Source of the DNA: Parabacteroides sp.
GTDB lineage: Bacteria > Bacteroidota > Bacteroidia > Bacteroidales > Tannerellaceae
Reading direction: 5' to 3'
DNA length: 64,000 nt
Assembly: GCA_017937385.1 (NCBI GenBank)
Contig: JAGBDR010000010.1
Location: 1-64,000 of the forward strand
The notes beneath the pieces are model-generated. The model made no database searches and was not told the origin of the DNA. It saw only the letters and a program-made list of their open reading frames with translations. The position numbers and the translations under genes were made by a program. This document shows, one piece after another, positions 55,200 to 63,298 of this stretch; within the stretch, counting starts at the first letter, position 1, and each line of letters begins with the position of its first letter.

Positions 55200-56567
55200 A
55201 TGACAGACAACAGAGTAACCTTTGGCAGCAAATTAGGGGTAATTCTGGCAACTGTGGGATGTGCCGTCGGCCTGGGGAATATATGGCGTTTTCCGTATAT
55301 GGTCGGAGTCAACGGAGGGGCAGCTTTCCTGCTCGTCTATATCATCTGCATCCTGCTGCTCGGAATCCCCGTGATGATTACTGAATTTTTCATCGGGCGT
55401 CATTCCCGCAAGAATGCCGCCGGTGCCTTCAAGAAGATGGCACCGGGAACGAAATGGTCGTTTATCGGCTACAACGGAGTGTTGGGCGCATTCCTGATAT
55501 TGGGTTTCTATTCGGTTGTGGCAGGCTGGACGCTCGAATACCTTGTGCAAGGATTGGATGGTTCGCTGGCTGGAAAAACGGCGGACGAGTTTAAAATGGA
55601 TTTCGAACAGTTCTCTTCCGGTATCGTGCGTCCGATAGGCTGGACGGCGGCGTTTATTGCCTTGACACACCTGATCATCATCTCCGGTGTAAAAGCGGGT
55701 ATCGAACGGGCTTCCAAGATCATGATGCCGCTGTTGTTCCTGATCCTGGTCGTCCTGTGTCTCCGGTCGGTCACGTTGCCGGATGCCGGGGAAGGGCTGG
55801 TGTTCCTATTCAAGCCCGACTTCAGCAAGATCACCTCTTCCGTCGTACTCAGTGCGATGGGGCAGGCTTTCTTTTCGCTCAGCATCGGAATGGGATGCCT
55901 GATTACCTATTCGTCCTATTTCAAGAAAGAGACGAAACTGCAGGCGACGGCCTTGCAGGTCACGGTTCTGGACACGCTGGTAGCTGTCCTGGCAGGTGTC
56001 ATGATATTTCCGGCGGTGTTCAGTTTCGGTATTGCTCCGACTGCCGGTCCTGAGCTGGTGTTCATCACGTTGCCGAATGTTTTTGAGCAATTGCCGTTCG
56101 CCCGGATTTGGTCTACAGGCTTTTTCCTGTTGTTGGCTCTGGCGGCTTTGACTTCTACGATCTCGCTCCATGAGGTGTCGACGGCATACGTGCACGAAGA
56201 GTATAACCTTTCGCGTCAGAAGGCCGCTTGGTTTGTTTCGGGTGGCGTACTGATATTGGGTGTCCTCAGTTCGCTCTCGTTCGGGGTGCTGAAGGAATTC
56301 ACGATCGGCGGATTGAATTTCTTCGACGCGCTGGATTATCTGACGGCCAAGATCATGCTTCCTCTGGGCGGTATGCTGATCTGCATCTTCGTCGGGACAC
56401 GTGTCGACCGCAAGGTGTTGAAAGCCGAACTGACCAACGAGGGGACGATTCCGTTCCATTTTTTCAACACGTATGCTTTCTTCATGAAATACATCGCTCC
56501 TTTCGCCATCGGGTTGATTTTCCTGAACGAATTGGGCCTGATCAACAAGCTTTCAAGGCTATTTTAA
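55200..56567 (+). CDS. Sodium-dependent transporter (NSS family)
   Basis: 455-residue member of the neurotransmitter:sodium symporter (LeuT-like) family. N-terminal ATVGCAVGLGNIWRFPYMVGVNGGAAFLLVY is the sodium/substrate-binding first helix; then ITEFFIGRHSRKNA, the long helices up to about 12, FFSLSIGMGCLITYSSYFKKE near residue 230 (unwound helix 6) and ALAALTSTISLHEVSTAY (helix 8, sodium site). Probably imports an amino acid. Ends with the terminator/promoter hairpin. Confidence 0.92.
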   Translation: MTDNRVTFGSKLGVILATVGCAVGLGNIWRFPYMVGVNGGAAFLLVYIICILLLGIPVMITEFFIGRHSRKNAAGAFKKMAPGTKWSFIGYNGVLGAFLILGFYSVVAGWTLEYLVQGLDGSLAGKTADEFKMDFEQFSSGIVRPIGWTAAFIALTHLIIISGVKAGIERASKIMMPLLFLILVVLCLRSVTLPDAGEGLVFLFKPDFSKITSSVVLSAMGQAFFSLSIGMGCLITYSSYFKKETKLQATALQVTVLDTLVAVLAGVMIFPAVFSFGIAPTAGPELVFITLPNVFEQLPFARIWSTGFFLLLALAALTSTISLHEVSTAYVHEEYNLSRQKAAWFVSGGVLILGVLSSLSFGVLKEFTIGGLNFFDALDYLTAKIMLPLGGMLICIFVGTRVDRKVLKAELTNEGTIPFHFFNTYAFFMKYIAPFAIGLIFLNELGLINKLSRLF

Positions 56568-56581
56568 AATAAACCAAGAAG

Positions 56582-56608
56582 TTCCTTGCTTGTCGGCAAG
56601 GAATTTCT
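56582..56608 (+). terminator. Terminator of the NSS transporter gene
   Basis: TTCCTTGC (56582-56589) pairs with GCAAGGAA (56596-56603), 6-nt loop, followed by TTTCTAT. It overlaps the promoter of the next genes. Confidence 0.7.
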
Positions 56609-56615
56609 ATCTTTG
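56586..56615 (+). promoter_or_regulatory. Promoter of the ParE-type toxin-antitoxin operon
   Basis: TTG (56586-56588), 19 bp, then TATCTTTG (56608-56615), a full Bacteroidales promoter 33 bp before the antitoxin start. Its -33 lies in the left arm of the preceding terminator. Confidence 0.7.
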
Positions 56616-56647
56616 TGGAATCAGTAATTATGTAATAGCAATGCCTT

Positions 56648-56815
56648 ATGGAAGTCAAAACCATTTGTAGAAAAAAAAAGTTGTTTCCCGGACTTGACAT
56701 GACGCAAAAGGAGTTTATGGCGCGTGTCCGCAAAGCCGAGAAAGGTCCATTCTATACGTTAGACGAATTTAAACAAAAGATGCGGGAATGGAAAGCTCAA
56801 AAGTACGGCCTGTAA
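56648..56815 (+). CDS. Small antitoxin of the RelE/ParE pair
   Basis: 55 residues (MEVKTICRKKKLFPGLDMTQ...). The second half, KEFMARVRKAEKGPFYTLDEFKQKMREWKAQKYGL, has the helical toxin-binding tail seen in short antitoxins next to RelE/ParE toxins; the first half is basic. It overlaps the toxin gene by 28 bp and stands right behind a good promoter, which supports translation. An internal ATG at 56699 could give a 38-residue form. Confidence 0.65.
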   Translation: MEVKTICRKKKLFPGLDMTQKEFMARVRKAEKGPFYTLDEFKQKMREWKAQKYGL

Positions 56816-57123
56816 CCGTTTCCGCGTTGTTCTATGAAAGTATGAAGAATATATTCGATTATGGGATAGAACAATTCGGAGAACTCCAAGCCTTAAAATA
56901 TGAATGCCTTATCTATGAAGAGTTACAACGGCTTCCTCAGAGATATTGGGTTCATCCGGAATGTAGACATATACAAACAAAGAGCAGAATGTATCGTTCC
57001 GTTATGTTGCCTGCCCACTTTATTTTGTATCGTATCACGGCTACTCACATTGAAGTTCTCGATATCATCTCTTATCGGGAAAGTATTTCGAACATCCAAA
57101 AGAGACGACAAATCAATTTATAA
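56788..57123 (+). CDS. RelE/ParE-family toxin
   Basis: 111 residues. Compact alpha/beta toxin pattern: an N-terminal strand (VRPVTVSALFYESMKNIFDYGIEQFGELQALKYECLIYEELQRL, residues 6-49), then RMYRSVMLPAHFILYRITATHIEVLDIISYRESI, the central Arg and hydrophobic strands seen in ParE/RelE. It overlaps the small antitoxin gene. Target (gyrase or mRNA) cannot be told from sequence. Confidence 0.8.
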   Translation: MESSKVRPVTVSALFYESMKNIFDYGIEQFGELQALKYECLIYEELQRLPQRYWVHPECRHIQTKSRMYRSVMLPAHFILYRITATHIEVLDIISYRESISNIQKRRQINL

Positions 57124-57140
57124 CCATAAATACCTTTTAT

Positions 57141-57890
57141 ATGAACTGGCGCGACCTTCTCTATTTCTCCAAAGGCGAACGGAGAGCACTGACTCTGCTC
57201 CTTGGCCTCATCACCGTTTCCTGGATACTATTGCTTTGGACAGGCGAAAAACGGATGCCCATCGATTCGCAAACGGATGCCCATCGGATGGAAAACCGAT
57301 GGGCATCGGACGAAAAACGGATCGGCACCGGAAAAGACACCTTCGAAAGGAGAACAGATTCTCTCCGGAAAGTCCCTGTCCCGCCTCCCTCCGGAAAGGA
57401 AAGCCGGTTTAAAAGCCGCACCTCCAATTTTACAGGAAAGAAACGGAAAGGACAGAGCTCCTATATCCGGGCGGAAAAGTACGCGCCGGGCACCCTCGTC
57501 GAGCTCAACACTGCCGACACGACGACCCTGAAGAAAGTCCCCGGTATCGGCAGTACCTTCGCCCGGCGGATCGTGAAATACCGGGAACTTTTAGGTGGTT
57601 TCTATGATGTCAGCCAGTTGGCGGAAGTGTACGGGATCGACGAGGAGCGTTACCAGACTCTCGTTCCCTGGTTCACGGCCGACACACTCCACATACGCCG
57701 GTTGGCTGTCAACACCCTGCCTGCCTCTGCTCTTCGCAAGCATCCTTACCTCAACTACCGGCAGGCGAAGGCGATCGAACAGCTCCGAAAACAAAAAAGC
57801 AGGCTCTCCGGGTGGGAGAACCTGCACTTGTTAGAAGAATTTACAGATACGGACAAGAAACGGCTCATGCCTTATTTGTCCTTTCAGTAG
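57141..57890 (+). CDS. Helix-hairpin-helix (ComEA-like) membrane-anchored protein
   Basis: 249 residues: cytoplasmic head, one membrane helix (ALTLLLGLITVSWILLLW, residues 16-33), a basic, repeat-containing linker (35-110), then two helix-hairpin-helix motifs: VELNTADTTTLKKVPGIGSTFARRIVKYRELLGGF (119-153) and a second at about 195-245 (HPYLNYRQAKAIEQLRKQKSRLSG). DNA-uptake proteins of the ComEA group bind double-stranded DNA with the same module; this protein could do so, but that is inference. The linker DNA contains palindromic sequence (57252-57307). Confidence 0.82.
   Translation: MNWRDLLYFSKGERRALTLLLGLITVSWILLLWTGEKRMPIDSQTDAHRMENRWASDEKRIGTGKDTFERRTDSLRKVPVPPPSGKESRFKSRTSNFTGKKRKGQSSYIRAEKYAPGTLVELNTADTTTLKKVPGIGSTFARRIVKYRELLGGFYDVSQLAEVYGIDEERYQTLVPWFTADTLHIRRLAVNTLPASALRKHPYLNYRQAKAIEQLRKQKSRLSGWENLHLLEEFTDTDKKRLMPYLSFQ
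57252..57307 (+). repeat. Direct and inverted repeat inside the HhH gene
   Basis: CGGATGCCCATCG occurs at 57252-57264 and 57274-57286; GATGCCCATCGG (57276-57287) is perfectly complementary to CCGATGGGCATC (57296-57307). All are in frame and code for the basic linker. Confidence 0.8.
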
Positions 57891-57908
57891 ACATTAAAAT
57901 ACGACTTT

Positions 57909-59396
57909 CTACTTCATCCACCAAAGAGCGTCAGAGGTCCTGTCGTTTCCTCCGAACTGTGCCTGAAGGGCGGCTTGTACGCTGGCGGCATTATTGTTAT
58001 ACTCGTCCTGCGGATACATCCAACGGTAAGGGAGGCTCACTCCGGATGCCCGGAGAAATTCAGGATAGCCCGTACGCAACTGGTCGTAGTAGGGCATCCA
58101 CATGCTGCCTTGCAGGAAAGTAGGGATATATTTCTGTAGGATGATCCGTTCTATCTTCTGTTCTCCGGTCAGCGAAGAAGCATAAGCCACCTTGTCGCCC
58201 TGCAGATAAGTTTCAGCCGCATCTTCTCCCAGATACTGGGCCACGGAAGAAGCATACTTCTCATAGAAGCGGAAAGAGGCCTTGACCGCCGATTCGTAAA
58301 ACGCCTTGTCATCTCCGGAAATCCAGCCGCGAACCACCGCTTCCGCCAGAAGCAACTGTTGCTCGGTGTATCCCAACAGGATCATCGGCTCATTGGTCGG
58401 ATGCTGGTAATAACGGGTAGCCGGTTTGGAGCAACCGCCCAACGAGACTTTGTCGTTCACAAGACTGTAGGGGATGGCCGGATCGCCGCCATCATAGGAA
58501 GCGAAATCGTTGACGGCCATTCCCGCCTTTTCTGCGGCCGGAGTCTGCGTACAGAAAGCAAACAGGCGAGGATCTTTGCGTGTAGCCAGGAGAGCCACAT
58601 AGGTAGAATCCATATAACGTCCCGATCCGAAGTCGCTGTCGTTGAAATAAGGATAGCGGTCATCTTGTTGGTCGAGGAATACCAGTTGGCCGTTGTCGGC
58701 TTCGCCGGTCATCAGCGGTTCGTCCCGGAAGATACGGGCAAAGGTCGATTTCACCTCTATCCCGCCTACCGTCTGTTTGTTCGACAGGGACATCAGGACC
58801 CGCAACCGGTAGGCATTGATCAGGCGGCGCCATTTCAGTAAATCGCCTCCATAGATGATATCGCCGCTGATCATGCTATTGTTGCCGGTCAACAACGTAT
58901 TCGCTTCTTCCAGTTTGGCAAGTACGGTAGACAGTACCGTTTCCTGCGAATCATATTTAGGTTGGTACAATTCGTTCGTTTCGCCCTGCAAGGCTTCGCT
59001 GCAAGGCACATCACCGAACCTCATCGTCAGCTGATAATAATAATGTGCTTCAAAGAAAAGGGCCAGGGCTTCATAAGCCGTCTTATCACTCTTCTCCGCT
59101 TCTTCTTTCATCTTCACCACATCGCGCAGGTTGCTGTAGTAACCGAAATCACCGCGTGTCCATTTATACACTTGGTAAGGACTTTCACCGGAGGTCAGCA
59201 CCAACTGTTTCGTTGCGTGGCAAACCTGTGCATCCGATTCTTTGAATGTTTTGAAAGACAATCCGGTAAGCAAGAGGGCGGGATCGGTGGTCGTCGGGTT
59301 GTTCGGGTCGACATTCTTTTTTTCCAAGTCGATACACGAATTGCAAGTGAATGCCAGAGCGGCACCGGCTGCTATATATTTCAGATATTTCTTCAT
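57909..59396 (-). CDS. SusD-like outer-membrane lipoprotein (SusD-like_2 type)
   Basis: 495 residues with lipoprotein signal MKKYLKYIAAGAALAFTCNSC. The mature start IDLEKKNVDPNNPTTTDPALLLTGLSF is typical of the nutrient-binding SusD-like_2 branch; KTAYEALALFFEAHYYYQLTMRFGDVPCSEAL, KWRRLINAYRLRVLMSLS and EPMILLGYTEQQLLLAEAVVRGWISGD are its TPR-like helices. Forms a pair with the interrupted SusC gene 15 bp upstream on the same strand. No glycan enzymes are in this operon, so peptides or other nutrients are possible ligands. Confidence 0.9.
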   Translation of the reverse strand: MKKYLKYIAAGAALAFTCNSCIDLEKKNVDPNNPTTTDPALLLTGLSFKTFKESDAQVCHATKQLVLTSGESPYQVYKWTRGDFGYYSNLRDVVKMKEEAEKSDKTAYEALALFFEAHYYYQLTMRFGDVPCSEALQGETNELYQPKYDSQETVLSTVLAKLEEANTLLTGNNSMISGDIIYGGDLLKWRRLINAYRLRVLMSLSNKQTVGGIEVKSTFARIFRDEPLMTGEADNGQLVFLDQQDDRYPYFNDSDFGSGRYMDSTYVALLATRKDPRLFAFCTQTPAAEKAGMAVNDFASYDGGDPAIPYSLVNDKVSLGGCSKPATRYYQHPTNEPMILLGYTEQQLLLAEAVVRGWISGDDKAFYESAVKASFRFYEKYASSVAQYLGEDAAETYLQGDKVAYASSLTGEQKIERIILQKYIPTFLQGSMWMPYYDQLRTGYPEFLRASGVSLPYRWMYPQDEYNNNAASVQAALQAQFGGNDRTSDALWWMK

Positions 59397-59411
59397 TGTT
59401 TTATCGTAGGA

Positions 59412-62400
59412 TTATAATTTGAGGGTTGCACTGATACCGATATAACGGGCGGAAGGATCCTGCAGGTCCGAGTCGCTGGCACCGAAGTCAGGATCGAGAT
59501 ACGGTGTCTTCTTCCAGACTGCCAGGTTGTTGCCGAACAGGGTCAGGTCTAATCCCTTGATTACGTTCGACTGGAAAAGGTTCTTCAAGTCGTAAGAGAT
59601 AGCCACACAGCGCAGCTTCAGGTAAGAGCGGTTGAAGGTGTTGGCGAACAGTTCATTCTCGCTGGTACGGACCACGGCACGATACGGATAGTTTTGTGCC
59701 CAGGTCTGGATATTGACGGCCGTTTCATTCTTCTTATACACGCGGGTATCCGTCAGGATATTCCCATTCACATCATAGGTCACCTCACCGCTGACGATGT
59801 TTACGCCTTCCGGTACATAGATAGCCTTACCGCCGTTCTCATATTCTTCCTGACGGTACAGGATCGACTTCGGATGTTTTCCACCCCACCACATCTTCTG
59901 GGTAGTGGTCGACACCAATGTGCCGCCGATCGCCCCGTCTATGTCGACATTGACGGTAAACTTTTTGACCTTGAATGTGTTCTGAAGTCCGTAGCGAACA
60001 TCGGGTGACTGGTTGCCGATATGGGTGGTAAACGCACTCCTGGTCGGCATACCGTTGGCGTCCAGAATCAACCGGCCGTCCGGAGTCTTTTCCCATTCGA
60101 TAGCATACATGGCATCCGCCCGGTCGCCCACCTTCAGGTCGCCGAATTTTTCCTGGTCGCCGTAAATCTTGGTCAGCTTACGGATATTACTACTCCAATT
60201 GGTCGACACATTCCACGTAAAGCGCCTATTTTGTACAGGCGTAGCGTTCACGATTAATTCAAAGCCGTTTGTCGTATATTCATTGCCGTTCACAAAGCGG
60301 TAAGGGAAGCCGGATGCCTCGGAGATAGGTAGCTTGATGATACTGTTCTGGTCGAACATACGGTAGTAAGTCAGATCCAATCCCAAGCGATTGTGAAGAA
60401 ATGAGGCAGACATGCCGACTTCGAAAGAGGAGGTCTTCTGAGGAAGAATATCCGGATTCACCAAGGCTGTCACCGTTCCGGAACCGGAAGGATCGGCTAC
60501 GGCATTCGGATAGGTCACGGAAGGTGTGCTGCCATACAGGAGGCCTTTCGCATAGGTCGCTTGCAAAGCATACGGATCGAGGTCGCTGGAAACCTGCGCC
60601 CAGGCCGCATTGACCTTCAGATAATCCATCCACGAAGGCAGCTTCACATATTCGTTCACCAGCGTACTGGCGGAAACAGAGGGATAGAAATAGGAATTGT
60701 TGACGGCCGAAAGCGTGGATGACCAGTCGTTACGTCCGGTGAATGTCAGGAAGAGCGCTTCGAACAGATCGACATTCACGGACCCGTAGACACTCTCGAT
60801 CGCTTTCTCGTTCATCAGGTTGGTCGCACAGACCGGATTCAGGCTGTTCCCCATGTTATATACTTTCGGAACGATCAATCCGTCGGTAGCCTGTGTTTCC
60901 TTGCGTATCTGACGGTAGTAGAGAGATGTTCCGAGATTACCCGTAAAAACAAAATCCTTGCTGAGAGCGTGTGTATAAGTAGCCAATGCATCCGCATTGA
61001 TATCCAGTTGTTGGCTGTTCCAGGTCTTATAGTCGCCATTACGCGAATCGCCGTAGTTCATATACGATTTCGGGCTTTTCATATCCTCGAACGTGCTTTC
61101 CAGGCGACCGGCGGCACGCCCCTGCAAGGTCAGTCCCGGCAAAACGTCCCAGTTGAGTTTCACCTGTCCGTTCACCGTATTCCGGTCGTGTTTCTGTGTC
61201 AGCTCGTTGGTTGCGAAGTAGGGATTGTTATACCAAGCATAGTTATAGTTTGCCTGGCGGGTCCCATCTGAATCCGGACGATACAGATGTTGTGCCAGTT
61301 CTTTGCCGTTTACGTCGTTACCCATCCACAACAGGATTGTGTACATGTGGTTTTTCGGTCCGTAGCCATAACGGGGATAGTTGGGCGAATAGACCTTATT
61401 ATATGACAGGTTGGAAGAAAGCGTCACCGTATTGCTCAGATTGAACAGACTGTTGAAGTTCAGGCCGCCCGTATAGATGGAGGTATTCGGAACTTGCCCG
61501 CGTTGTTTGGAGAAATCGCCGTTGAAGTTGTAATTGGCTTTCTTCGTTTTGTTTGCCACAGAGAAAGTCGCTTTGGTGATCACACCTGTGCGAAGGAAAT
61601 CCTTCAGGTTGTCGTGTGCCTCTCAAGTGATCGGAACACGTTCGTAGCGTGTACGGTCGTCATAAATGGAACCGGAGACATCTCCCCACCAGGAAATCAT
61701 TTCTCCTGTCTGCCTGTCGCGGATCGGGCTGTTCCATTGGGCGATCTTCTGCCCCTCAAAACGAGGTCCCCAGGTCATATCGCCATCGGAAACACCGCCG
61801 TCGGCACCATCTCAGAACTCATACTGCCCGTTCGATCCGGAACCGAACTCCGTCTGTGTTTCGGGAAACACGGTGAAGCCGGCTGTTACCATGCTGGATA
61901 GGCCGGCTGTTACCACTAAGCCCTCTTCTTTTGCCAGTTTGGTAGTGATCAGAATAGCTCCGTCCTTGCCACGCGAGCCGTACAGGGCGGCAGCGGCTGT
62001 ACCTTTCAGCACATTGATGCTTTCAATGTTTTCCGGAGAGACATCGAACAGGTCTGATTCCACAGGAATGCCGTCTACGACCATCAATGGTGTCTTGCCG
62101 CGCAGGGAAAAGCTTGGTGCTTGGAAAAGCCCGGTCGGGTTGTTTACGGTCAAACCTGCAACCTGCCCGGAAAGGGCATTTCCTACGTTAACCGTACCCG
62201 GTTGTTCCAGTGCTTCCGTGCTTACCTGTTGGGTGGTATATCCTAATTTCTTTTTCTGTTGCTTAATGCCGATGGCAGTTACCACCACTTCATCAATCAG
62301 TTTGACGTCATCGGACATTTCCACATTAATCACTTTCAGTTCTCCTACCGGACGTTCCACCGTCTCGTATCCGACAAAGGAAAAAACCAATGTTGCATTT

Positions 62401-62594
62401 TTGGGGGCTTCAATTTCATAGTGCCCGTCAATATCGGTCACTGTACCGACTGTCGTGTTTTTGACCACTACTGCCGCCCCGACCATCGGACCCAACTTAT
62501 CCGTTACTGTACCGGTTACCATCACCGACTGGGCAAAAGCGAGGGAAGCATAGGATAGTAGGCCACAAATCATCAAGTAAAATTTGATCTTCAT
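59412..62594 (-). pseudogene. SusC-family TonB-dependent transporter, interrupted by two TGA codons
   Basis: One continuous frame of 1060 codons with signal peptide (MKIKFYLMICGLLSYASLAFAQS), carboxypeptidase-D-like domain, TonB box DEVVVTAIGIKQQKKKLGYTT, plug with NVLKGTAAAALYGSRGKDGAILITT and a barrel ending DPSARYIGISATLKL. Two in-frame TGA stops occur: at 61814-61812 (after SNGQYEF, before DGADGGVSDG) and at 61625-61623 (after RYERVPIT, before EAHDNLKDF). In both places relatives have Trp (EFWDGADGG; WEAHDN), so each is a single TGG-to-TGA change. No frameshift. Translation would give a 260-residue fragment; the gene is probably inactive unless TGA is read through. Confidence 0.85.
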
Positions 62595-62596
62595 AT

Positions 62597-63133
62597 CTAA
62601 TAGAGGTTCTTCAGTTTGACATTATCGAAGATAGCCAAGAGGCGGGACGAGTCTTTTTTATTTCCATAGAGCGCTTTTTCGAAAGTGCTGGTATCAGAAT
62701 CGATGGCTGCTAAAGCGATTTTCAGCACGTTGGCAAATTTGTCTGCCGCAGCGTCTTTCGTCAGCCTATTACTTTTCATCTCTTTGTTCAACTGTTTTTC
62801 GATGGAACGGACAGCATTATAAATATCCGGTTTGCGGATCACTGCACGGCGGGCAGGATCGCCCGGCACCACTTCTTCTTTCACCACATACATATCCATA
62901 AATACATGGTAGAGATATCCGACCTCTTTCCCGAACTTGTGATTGTCCGCATTCGCGAGTTCTTCAACAGTAGGCTTTTGTACGGTGGAATAAAATTCCC
63001 ATTTTTCGACAGCAACAGTTTTCACATTTGTCTTACCTGCCTTGTCAGGATCGCCTTCAGCAACAGACGCAGCTGATAACGGAGAGAATAAAGCTCCGAA
63101 TAATACAAGTACTAACACGAATTCCTTTTTCAT
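62597..63133 (-). CDS. Secreted protein of unknown function in the SusCD operon
   Basis: 178 residues with a signal peptide (MKKEFVLVLVLFGALFSPLSAAS). The mature part is mostly helical and charged (VEKWEFYSTVQKPTVEELANADNHKFGKEVGYLYHVFMDMYVV, RKPDIYNAVRSIEKQLNKEM, FANVLKIALAAIDSDTSTFEKALYGN). No domain recognised. It ends 2 bp before the SusC start, first gene of the operon behind a palindromic promoter, so it probably works with the receptor or sensor. Confidence 0.75.
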   Translation of the reverse strand: MKKEFVLVLVLFGALFSPLSAASVAEGDPDKAGKTNVKTVAVEKWEFYSTVQKPTVEELANADNHKFGKEVGYLYHVFMDMYVVKEEVVPGDPARRAVIRKPDIYNAVRSIEKQLNKEMKSNRLTKDAAADKFANVLKIALAAIDSDTSTFEKALYGNKKDSSRLLAIFDNVKLKNLY

Positions 63134-63137
63134 AACT

Positions 63138-63175
63138 CTTTACTTTTGCAATTAAATTATGCCGCAAAAGTAAAG
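63138..63175. promoter_or_regulatory. Palindromic promoter region of the SusCD operon
   Basis: Perfect 12-bp arms CTTTACTTTTGC (63138-63149) and GCAAAAGTAAAG (63164-63175). Each arm contains TACTTTTG, a -7 box, one per strand; the minus-strand box (63172-63165) is 32 bp before the start codon at 63133, with a TCTG near -33. May also be a dimeric operator, for example for the LytTR protein. Confidence 0.6.
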
Positions 63176-63238
63176 GTGCAGTATTACAAAACAGATACAA
63201 AGAAATGAAGTTGCGTTTACTTTAAAAATTAGGGCACT

Positions 63239-63271
63239 GTGTCGAAAAGCGCCTACAGCGCCTTTCGACAC
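63239..63271 (-). terminator. Hairpin behind the LytTR gene
   Basis: GTGTCGAAAAGCGC (63239-63252) pairs with GCGCCTTTCGACAC (63258-63271), one mismatch, 5-nt loop, 28 bp behind the LytTR stop codon. No T-run, so terminator function is likely but not certain. Confidence 0.6.
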
Positions 63272-63298
63272 ACCACCTTTACCATCTTTATTAACCTT

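Noticed and set aside
59412-61583. Shorter independent SusC gene starting at 61583
   Set aside because: It would lack signal peptide, TonB box and plug; it is the downstream part of the interrupted frame.
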